Shown: piece after piece, positions 56,587 through 64,000 of the stretch
Position numbering within the stretch: position 1 is the first letter of the stretch
How the letters are laid out: each line of letters opens with the position of its first letter
NCBI GenBank assembly: GCA_020284085.1
Contig: JACEVL010000519.1
Location: 1,730,001-1,794,000, forward strand
Length of the DNA stretch: 64,000 bases
Direction of reading: 5' to 3'
Source: Aporrectodea caliginosa
Lineage: Eukaryota > Annelida > Clitellata > Crassiclitellata > Lumbricidae
Translations under genes and position numbers: made by a program
Notes under the pieces: generated by a model
What the model saw: only the letters and a program-made list of their open reading frames with translations
The model's database searches: none
What the model was told of the DNA's origin: nothing

Positions 56587-56999
56587 TATCTATCTATATA
56601 TATATATAATACATACACACATGTATATAAAACACACACACACACATGCACACATATATATGGATACATGTACATGCACTAGTTTTTCTCCTTTTTGTCT
56701 TTTGAGGCTTGTTATGGCGATGAGATGATGGCTGTGGAAAATGTGCTCGAAATGATATAAATATAGAACAAGGCATTGGTGGTGGTCCGTCAAGCATAAA
56801 CACTCATTAGCCATACTAGTGTTTCTTCAGTTGGCTGCTGGGTATATTGGCTTCAGTACTGACAAAAGTGCAGGCCAAACAACGTTGCCTCTTTTTCGTA
56901 TGACCGCATATGCGCAACTAAAATCGCCAGTGCTGTTGAATTCAAAGGCAATGTACAGTGATGATGTGAAGAGTTTAGATGCAAGTTAATAATCTATAA
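56175..56999. other. Unassigned stretch with (TA)n and a dispersed repeat
   Basis: TA tract at 56541-56606, then ACAC. ACAAGGCATTGGTGG, GTCCGTCAAGCATAAAC and TTAGCCAT (56768-56815) recur in diverged form at 63873-63920. Confidence 0.6.
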
Positions 57000-57240
57000 T
57001 TATAATTATAACTTTAGTTTATTCATTCAAACTGACAAGTATGCAATAAGTTTACATGATATAGTAGTAAGTAGTAACAGATCTATGATAACAAGTTTTT
57101 AGTTGCCCTTAGGGAGTTGAAGGCTGCGTCAACCTCCTCATGCCTGCAAATTATGCATAACTGCCACAGACTCTTTACCAGGTAGTCATATTTTTTTACA
57201 CCACCCCACACCACTTTCTATCCTAAGAAATTATTTCCTG
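57000..57240 (-). mobile_element. SINE family J, copy 2 (partial)
   Basis: TTTAGTTTATTCATTCAAAC then TGACAAG, TATGATAACAAG, and CTTAGGGAGTTGAAGGCTG with GTCAACC match 21750-22030. The head is not clear. Confidence 0.6.
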
Positions 57241-57479
57241 GTTTCCTCAGCCTTTTGTCTGAATCCTCGTTTAGCCTCACTCTCAACACTATAATCCAAC
57301 CCAATTTGCCCCATTAGAGCTATACCTATTATAGTGCTGAACAGTGCACTATCTAGGCCTAAAGCTGTAATAGTACTATAGTTTCAAATACTATAACTGC
57401 ATAATCATGCATTGATGTTACTTGTTGCGTCTTGACAGCAAGTTATGAAATAAACGAAAATACAATACAAGGGATATTC

Positions 57480-57625
57480 ACCCAAATCCATGGTCCAATG
57501 CATCATCCTACTTTCAAAATATCATATCACTTCTCTTCTGAGCAAAATATACTCTGTTCAGAACCATGTAAACCAAAGTACAGATATGCAAATGCAATTG
57601 GTATAATAAAGAATATACCTACTTG
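57480..57625 (+). mobile_element. Retroposon 3' end, family K
   Basis: GGTATAATAAAGAATATACC plus TACTTGC is the K-type end with a very short tail. It abuts the LINE endonuclease fragment. Confidence 0.5.
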
Positions 57626-57627
57626 CT

Positions 57628-58178
57628 GTGCCCCATGACGTAATTCGTCTTCCAAACCACCCTGACGTTCTTACCCCAACAGAAGCGTGGATTACTTCCT
57701 CATCTACTCTATATCAACTTGCTAGCTGGAGACCTGACTGCTGTTCGCTTTTCAGCGCAACCCGCCAGTCAAAGTCTTCATCAGAAGGTTTATCCTCCAA
57801 TCACGGAGGTGGCTTTGCCTTCTTTCTGCCTCGGAACCAGTCACTGTCCTATGTAACCCAACTGCACTTGTCTCTCCTTTCAAATCATCATTTGTCACTC
57901 TTCAATTGCCTACATCTAACCTAACAATCTACAGCATCTACCAATCTCCTACACTCTGCTAAAACTAGTGCCTTGAGAATTTACTTATTTTCTGTCAGTT
58001 GATATCACCACACCCCATGAATTTGTCCTCACGGGTGATGTTAATATCAACATTGACAACCCTTCCGATCCACTTGCGTCCCAGTTCATTAGCTTCCACA
58101 CTCTTGATTTTGTCATCACGTCTGTCTCGCACAACTGTTCACCAATCTTTGGTTGTGACTTGTGAACTGAACTCATTC
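57628..58178 (+). pseudogene. LINE apurinic-type endonuclease domain fragment
   Basis: A first frame reads DVLTPTEAWI (family DVLALTETWL), then NHGGGFAFFLPRN (family GGGVAIF). After frameshifts, HEFVLTGDVNINIDNPSDPL matches the GDFNIH motif with its Asn. Together these are the three recognisable blocks of the APE-type endonuclease that nicks target DNA in CR1/L2/Jockey-group LINEs. In GDVN the usual GDFN phenylalanine is replaced. Disrupted and non-functional. It ends abruptly against a truncated SINE A. Confidence 0.85.
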
Positions 58179-58180
58179 TG

Positions 58181-58306
58181 TATTGCAGGCTGTCTGTTCT
58201 GTTAGTAGTTAAGATTGTTTCAATTGCATAACATGTAAATGTACAGCGCAGTGCGTTTGTCAGGCGCTTCAATAAAGAAAAGATATTATTATATTATATT
58301 ATTATT
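58181..58306 (+). mobile_element. SINE family A, 5'-truncated, fused to LINE endonuclease
   Basis: TATTGCAGGCTGTCTGTTCT to GGCGCTTCAATAAAGAAAAG and an ATT tail, lacking the tRNA head. No gap or target site separates it from the upstream LINE fragment in the same orientation. Confidence 0.85.
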
Positions 58307-58394
58307 ATGATTACTATCCTATATTTGCCATTGCCCCATCCACATTAAGCTGGTCACCTCAAGTGACTTTTGTACGGAAACATCTAGATTACAT

Positions 58395-58612
58395 TACTGT
58401 ATATTTCTGGCCTCTGAGACGTTGGAAAAGACCAGTTGGACGCCCTCTCCACTGTCTCCACATGTGGACAAGAGCAATGGAAGCTGACCTCAATCCACTG
58501 AACTTTGGGTTGCACACCGCCTGGAGACGAGCGAAGAACAGAAACGGCTGACTGAACGTTGTGGAAACGGCAATACTCCAGAAAGGAGCAACCAACCTCA
58601 GATGATTATAAT
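58395..58612 (+). pseudogene. LINE C-terminal fragment
   Basis: RRWKRPVGRPLHCLHMWTRA, NPLNFGLHTAWRRAKNRNG, stop. This is the GRP-x-x-W / AW-x-x-A-x-R block at the end of LINE polyproteins. It lies about 160 bp upstream of the next neurexin exon. Confidence 0.78.
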
Positions 58613-58769
58613 GACACTATATTACATATCAGCAGTATAGAAATACAAGGAAACAAACAGATTATGATCTTTAAAATTCTTTAATTTCGCCACACAATGC
58701 TGCATGAAGCAAACCGTCAAAGGTGTTTAGTTAACTGAGAGGTTTTTGTTTTTTATTGTACTTTTACAG

Positions 58770-58916
58770 AGAGAATTTCTGATGAAATCACGTTGTTCGG
58801 GCATGAGCACATCGGCTACGATCTGACCGGCAGAGGCAGTTCAGTCTTCAGCCACACCGACCGAATCAGCCTTTGGTTTCGTACGAATCAGCTGAATGGA
58901 TTTCTTTTCTACTCAG
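58770..58916 (+). CDS. nrxn: Alpha-neurexin, next exon: start of LNS2
   Basis: After the acceptor TTTTACAG, the phase-1 junction completes Glu. The exon then reads RISDEITLFGHEHIGYDLTG, RGSSVFSHTDRISLWFRTNQ, LNGFLFYSG. This is the opening of the second LNS domain of alpha-neurexins (E-x-x-x-YDL...S-x-F-x-T...NGL-x-x-x-x-G in the family), in register after the EGF repeat. The 3' limit is uncertain. CAG|GCAGGG at 58917 would be a GC-type donor, phase 1, ending exactly at the conserved Gly. The nearest GT (58924, GGC|GTGTTT) has poor consensus and gives phase 2. Reading on past either point hits a stop at 58967-58969, so splicing is required. The remaining LNS and EGF units, transmembrane segment and PDZ ligand lie beyond the window. 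Confidence 0.78.
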
Positions 58917-59010
58917 GCAGGGCGTGTTTTTTTGTTCTTCTCCGTCCCTCTGCATTTTGCACCAATTAACACTGCACCAATCAGCAATTCCGTGATGCCT
59001 CAGTCGAACA

Positions 59011-59336
59011 CAAAGGCGTAGGAGGCGGGAGGGAAGAGGAGCATTTGCCTCCAAAAATTCGGGCATTGGTATTTTTTGGAGAAACAGATAGACAGGGAAT
59101 ATTCCAGATTTTACTTTTAAGAAAAAGGTGGTTACTGGCTCGGCCTACTGGCTACCACCTACGTACGAGTACAGTATATATATGGTCTATCGTCTACATA
59201 GGCTACATAGCCTACTTAGCTCACACATGCATCATATGCATGACACCAATTATTCTGGATTTATTTTTGTTTCTGGCAGAAGTAAAAACTTGCTGCTTCT
59301 TGCCTCCCAACCACTGAAATTTCCCCTTTGCCTATG
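59011..59336. mobile_element. Probable hAT MITE beside the LNS2 exon
   Basis: 326 bp, ends CAAAGGCGTAGGAGG and, inverted, CATAGGCAAAGGGG. The flanks GTCGAACA and GTCGTACA are an 8-bp duplication with one mismatch. The TIRs are short and diverged. It starts about 90 bp after the exon. Confidence 0.6.
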
Positions 59337-59344
59337 GTCGTACA

Positions 59345-60499
59345 TATTTATTTTGATGGCCTTTATCCAACGGCGAAATAAATTCATGTTATTCAAACTT
59401 TGATCTTTCTTTCGACGTGCTTAAAGTTTTTTAATTGGGATGTTTGAGATAATTTGTTAGTCGGTTTCATCCTTTGACTCTGAACAAGTCTGCAGTAGTA
59501 GAACATAATTGTAAATATACATATAGTGGCTTCAAGACGGTTACTTTTAGCATTTAGGTTTCTAGAGCTATCATTAATCAGCATGAATTTTGTGTTTGAA
59601 GTACTGTTTACTATTTTTCTTTAAGGCTTTCACTATTTCTTGTTTGATTCCTTTATTAGTTTTCTTCTGCTCCACATTTTAAGTTTTTATATAGCTTTAG
59701 AGTGGTTTTGTTTTGCTGCTTTTCTTGGCACCAGATAAAAGATCTTAACCGTAATTTCATCAATTGTCTATGGTGTGCAGTAACCTGAAGTTGAATCCAA
59801 AGCCCCACTTCAATAGTATAAATGTAGAGCCACAAGGGATCCATCTTGTTGTGGCCAGATCACTGAGCACGCCATTACAAATTTATCTGGAGCTATCAAC
59901 TACTATTGAACGCATTCTTCTATAATCTTGTACAGGGAAGAGTTACTTCAATGATTACATAATTTTTTTTGTTTCTAATACTGAGCACCTTTAATATGTT
60001 TTGCTGTACGAGCGGCACTATATAAATGTTCAACTACAATTACAGTTGTTGTTCTGGAGAAACATTCTTATGTAAATGTATGTGTTTTGCTTTTGCGACC
60101 ACATATGGCCTCGACCCTGCTCATTTTATCCATCTAGTTTAACTTATGGGAATCTTGCTTGATTGTTTGAGCCACAGGCTAAAAAGTCAAATCTTGCGAC
60201 GACTAATTCGATCACTTACAATCATTCAATCGTCGTGAAACTTGGCAGATAGACTCACCCTCGCACACACTTCATTCTATCAAAATTTCAGCTCCCAAAA
60301 AGGCTTATAGAATCGGGACTCAACTTTTCGAATGGGAATCCGCCAATACGCAGCGTTGTCATTGGCAGCAGATTGGCCCTTTGTTTTTACTTGCTGTTCT
60401 TTTTATTCAATGAATTGATCTCGGTGAGATCCTCTCACCAATGCTGCCCTTTTGAATGGGCGCCACGCGCACGGACTGTACTAGCCTGAGATTAAAATC
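59345..60499. other. Unassigned stretch in the following intron
   Basis: Contains one GCACTATATAAATGTTCAAC retroposon-type end (about 60012-60045). No further neurexin exon was recognised. Confidence 0.5.
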
Positions 60500-60606
60500 T
60501 CTGGAAATAAACCAGCATCGGGAAGTGAACCGTGATCCGCACGCTCTCTAACACAGAGGCGCATGAGGCGCATGCGGCCTATCTAACCAATGTAGCTAAC
60601 TGGGCC
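60500..60606 (-). mobile_element. tRNA-like SINE head
   Basis: On the minus strand AGTTAGCTACATTGGTTAG resembles an A-box region and CACGGTTCACTTCCCG a B box, about 50 bp apart, with a short internal duplication (GAGGCGCATGAGGCGCAT on +). Confidence 0.55.
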
Positions 60607-60879
60607 TATGATGACTGTGCCATTTTCTTATTTTTGTGCTCTTTGCAACAAATCACCTGAAGCAATCTTGAGTTTAACTGAAGCATGTTGAAGAAGAGCA
60701 ATCAGGCAAGACAGAAAGAACTGGAGAGAACCAGAAACAGTGCAAAGCGTGACACCGGAGAACGCCGACCTGTGCTGATAATATATGATCAAAGTGATGA
60801 AGAACGTATCTTTTCTATTTCCAGATAATTGAAATTCTGAGCTCGGTCACCTTTTTCAGAATGTATCATTTATACTCCG

Positions 60880-61040
60880 CGCCTAACGATATACATCTAG
60901 ACAAGACAAACAGAATTCGTCCTTTCGTGGGTTAATTTGATAATTTGGCCTCACAGTTCTACCACAGAATACATCCACCCTCTGGTCTAGTTGATGCTGG
61001 TGTTGTTCAAATCCTAAAGGTGGCATTTTCTGCGGAGCGG
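60880..61040 (+). repeat. Direct repeat, copy 1 (partner 61725-61945)
   Basis: AAACAGAATTCGTCCTT, TTAATTTGATAAT, and CCCTCTGGTCTAGTTGATGC, TGGTGTTGTTCAAATCCTAA recur in the same order at 61745-61930. There the copy carries about 95 extra bases in the middle (61790-61890). One copy is outside and the other inside the TIR element 61320-62801. Confidence 0.85.
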
Positions 61041-61319
61041 TCTAGAACACTGTGGAGCAGACAGAGACGTTTGTTTCTCGCCTCAGCTAAACATGTTGTC
61101 GTTGGCAGCTTAGCGTCTGCTGTTAAGTCTTGTCAATACCATCGGCATACATAGGCCCTAAGCGTCGGCTGTAAGTGCGGGATATACATTTGAACCGATG
61201 ACGGTTCGGTTGGCCGATAAATTGCGATAATCTACATCAAAGCATCAACACTGCCCTACTTCTATATATCTCTTGGTCTTCCCGAGACCAGAGTGCAGTA
61301 CCAATGTCCAACTGTTGAT

Positions 61320-62801
61320 TAGGGTGGTCCAAAAACATAAAAGTGAAGCTAGGGGCCAAGATACCCCCTACATTTTTTACACTTGTTATTTATATTATCC
61401 TGGCAAAATTTCAGCTTCCTACTCCAACTGGAAGACGGTGCTCAATGACATAAACTTACACCATTGTAATCGTCATGTAAAAGCAAAATGTGTTACAAAC
61501 TGTGATCATCTTGGTAACTTTCTTATGGAATTATGCAGTTAAGTTCTCTTACTAACTTTTATATTTAGGACTCGCTGGACAGTTCTTATTACAGATTTTG
61601 CTGTCTACCTGTTCATTACCAGACATTGTACTGACATTTATCATTTATAATTACTACAAACTACTGTTTATGCAACACATAATTCCAGAATTATACTTTG
61701 ATTGCATTTCAGCCGCATTCTAGCACAATTGATATATACATACAAACAGAATTCGTCCTTACATCGTGGCTTAATTTGATAATCTTGGTCCCTTGGTGGT
61801 TAACAGGGTTGGTAAACTGCTTTCCGAGATTTTTGAAAGCACTTAACCGCCACTGAAGGTGACAAATAACCTGCTAGGAATTCGGCCCTCTGGTCTAGTT
61901 GATGCTGGTGTTGTTCAAATCCTAAAGGTGACATTTTCGGCGGAGCTTGATGTCACCCTTTCATGGAACTGATCTTGCTATGGTTTTCACTTTTGAGCCT
62001 TTAAGTTACCTAAACACACCAGTATTCAAGAGTTTTAACTGCTTGGCAAATGTGACATATGACAAATTGCAAAGTCTGGAGCCAAATTCTGAAACAGAAA
62101 ATTTCCGTGAATCCACCATCACCTGCCTCAACAATGAGGCTGACAGGTTGTGCAGATTGTCCAATGAGTCAGTGAACGGATTGTTAGGGCAAACAGACTT
62201 CATGAGGTAGTAAGCTTAAGAGATTTTGCTACAAAGAGCAATTTTGTTACAAAAAGCAAAGCTACTCCAGTCCCTGAAGTAGGTGTTTCATTTCTCACCC
62301 TTCCACCAGACGTGAGAACGCAGACCAGGCTGTAGAAGTCAACATTCGGTAAAGATATCGCAGCATTGCGTGTCAGTGAACCGATGAGGAAAGTTGTTGC
62401 CTTTCTCCTGCAAGTTTTTAAGGCAAACAGAATGGCTGTTCCCACTGATACTACGAAGAATTCTTCTATACATGCATTGATACATACTTCTTGGGACATC
62501 ATTTGAGAGTTGTTGATTGTTTATATGTTTCCTTGCAACAAATAATATTGCTAACATGATATAACTACTGTCTGTGTATATTGATAAATTAATAATCTTA
62601 TCATAATTTAAGATTTATCTAACAGATCGCACTATAGGGTAAAGGGGTACAGAGGGAGGGTCCGTGAGCACCGACTTCCAACTGGAGTAGGAAGCTGATA
62701 TTTTGCCAGAATGATACTATTAACAGATGTAAAAAATTGAGGGGGTATCTTGGACGCTAGCTTGAACTTCAATTTTTACTATGTGACCATGAACCACCCT
62801 A
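61320..62801. mobile_element. Long-TIR DNA transposon, 1482 bp, perfect 8-bp duplication
   Basis: Flanked by CTGTTGAT at 61312-61319 and 62802-62809. The ends start TAGGGTGGTCC / TAGGGTGGTTC inverted and continue as TIRs of about 130 bp: CCAAGATACCCCCTACATTT; TGGCAAAATTTCAGCTTCCT; ACTCCAACTGGAAG. Eight-bp duplications with a TAGGG end fit hAT, though P-like elements also make 8 bp. An 87-codon open frame inside (61947-62210) has no recognisable transposase motif. Confidence 0.92.
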
Positions 62802-63143
62802 CTGTTGATGTTTTGCTGTTTAACCACGTGCAAGATGATCATGTCTGCTAACACCAGGAATCACTGTAACTAGAATACTTCTATGGCCTCTTTATTAAAC
62901 CGCAATGCCTATCACTTTTGTCTGATAGTGATCAAATGCCGCAATTGTGATTTAAACCACAATCATTTTATATGCTTGAATCAGACACCTTTTTGCGAAT
63001 CAGTGCTTTCTATCCGAAGTGACTTTGTCAGCTGTGTGTTGGTTGTCTCACTGCACCCTAGGATTTCATCTGCACTCACTGAACCTTGTTGATTCACCTG
63101 GATTAACTGGACCTTGTTACTCGATAAAGAGCTGTTGTATGTA

Positions 63144-63299
63144 CAGTAGCTTAGCGAGGAAACTATTTTTTTTTGGGGGAGTTTCCGTTGGACATGGTCG
63201 CAAAAGTTAATTATTTTATTTCACATATAAAAGCATATAACTTTTTTGGGGAAATTTATTTGGGGGTTTGAACCCGTATACCCTTTAAATACGCCAATG
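63144..63299 (+). mobile_element. hAT MITE, family F, copy 4
   Basis: CAGTAGCTTAGCGAGG to TTTAAATACGCCAATG, with GGACATGGTCGCAAAAGTTA and AAAAGCATATAAC inside, as in copy 1. The flanks TGTATGTA and TGTATATG match imperfectly. Confidence 0.75.
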
Positions 63300-63307
63300 T
63301 GTATATG

Positions 63308-64000
63308 TAACCTGTATAATATATATACATTGCTGTCAGAATGTTGTAAAATTCTCATATACATAATTTATTAGAATTTATATTTAGTAAATATAGTTTT
63401 ACTTGCATGTACATTGTATCAAATTTTCCAGTGCACAAAAAACCAATTCATTTTGTACCTTTGATTTCTCATTGATTAGCACTCTGAATGCTTTTGACAG
63501 TACCGGGTAATTGGTTTCACGACACTCAACTGCGGCGGATTTAATTTTTTACGTTGTTCGTTAGAACGTAGGATTTATAGCAGATGAGCCAAATCTCGAG
63601 GCAGATGAAAATCTGTCATTAGAGTCGTAGATTAAATGCTTGACCGTAATTTCTCTTTCTTATCCTAAATGACAGGACGATTTTCACGGTAGGAATTTGC
63701 ATAGAGTGGGAGAACACCAGTGTGTTAAAAAAACTGTCATATCCGTGAATTGCAGTAGTTTTATTGATCGTTTTCATCACCAGCCTTGAGCTGTAAATTA
63801 CATGAGCACAGAAAACGTTGACAGTTGATCAGTTGTGGGCAAAGGTGACTGTCGTGGATCAATTAAATGAGAATAGGACAAGGCAGTGATGGTCCATCAA
63901 TTATAAACCCCTTAAGCCATGTTCATTTAGTTGCCACCAGGTGCTTTTCATTCAGTACAGAAACAAGGCAATGCCAATCTGTTTCATGACTTTTCCATTT
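63308..64000. other. Unassigned right end
   Basis: No exon was recognised. 63873-63920 is a diverged copy of the dispersed repeat at 56768. Confidence 0.5.

Larger units (their letters stand above)
26865..58769 (+). other. nrxn: Neurexin intron, about 31.9 kb, phase 1
   Basis: The donor GTGAGA at 26865 and acceptor CTTTTACAG ending at 58769 bound an intron that joins codon phase 1 to phase 1 (G|AG gives Glu). It is filled with the transposons, SINEs and tandem repeats listed separately. Vertebrate neurexins have small splice-site-1 exons in this interval. None is recognisable here, but exons of a few codons cannot be excluded by eye. Confidence 0.8.

Noticed and set aside
59000..64000. A further neurexin exon (rest of LNS2)
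   Set aside because: No segment after 58923 reads like the rest of an LNS domain in an open frame with splice sites; it probably lies beyond the window.

Overview
This window is animal nuclear DNA: low gene density, long introns, many microsatellites, and old transposon copies at almost every scale. The only recognisable host gene is an alpha-type neurexin on the + strand. A marine invertebrate deuterostome, most likely an echinoderm or relative, fits best. That guess rests on the frequent palindrome TAGGCCTA, retroposon tails ending GCGCTATATAAAT plus a microsatellite, and SINEs of the kind seen in such genomes. It is an inference; no species can be named.

Layout. 1-4130 is a pyrimidine-rich minisatellite of 24-bp and then 27-bp units. 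4.4-22.8 kb is intergenic or upstream DNA packed with nested mobile elements: a hAT element inside a LINE, a hAT deletion derivative that still encodes the transposase C-terminus, a LINE with an internal inversion, and several tRNA-derived SINEs. A CpG-rich block at 22.86-23.26 kb is a candidate promoter and first noncoding exon. 26113-26864 is the exon with the neurexin start codon, signal peptide, first LNS domain and first EGF repeat. A phase-1 intron of about 31.9 kb follows (26865-58769). The next coding exon (58770 to about 58916) begins the second LNS domain. The rest of the gene lies beyond the window.

The intron and its flanks are a landscape of short cut-and-paste elements. Ten elements could be delimited by terminal inverted repeats plus 8-bp target duplications that are perfect or off by one base, the hAT signature. 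One or two more have a 7-bp or imperfect duplication, and one element has a 10-bp duplication like a Mutator element. Retroposons are equally common. Fragments of LINE endonuclease, reverse transcriptase and C-terminal regions are scattered about, with at least five tRNA-headed SINE families. One SINE family shares its 3' tail with a LINE in the same window, which points to its mobilising partner. Many of the microsatellites (CATA, TGAA, CTTA, ACAAT, AAT, AATTG) sit exactly at retroposon 3' ends.

No intact autonomous transposon, functional RNA gene, CRISPR array or bacterial-type operon was seen. All coordinates, repeat families and homology calls come from reading the sequence; no database search was run.
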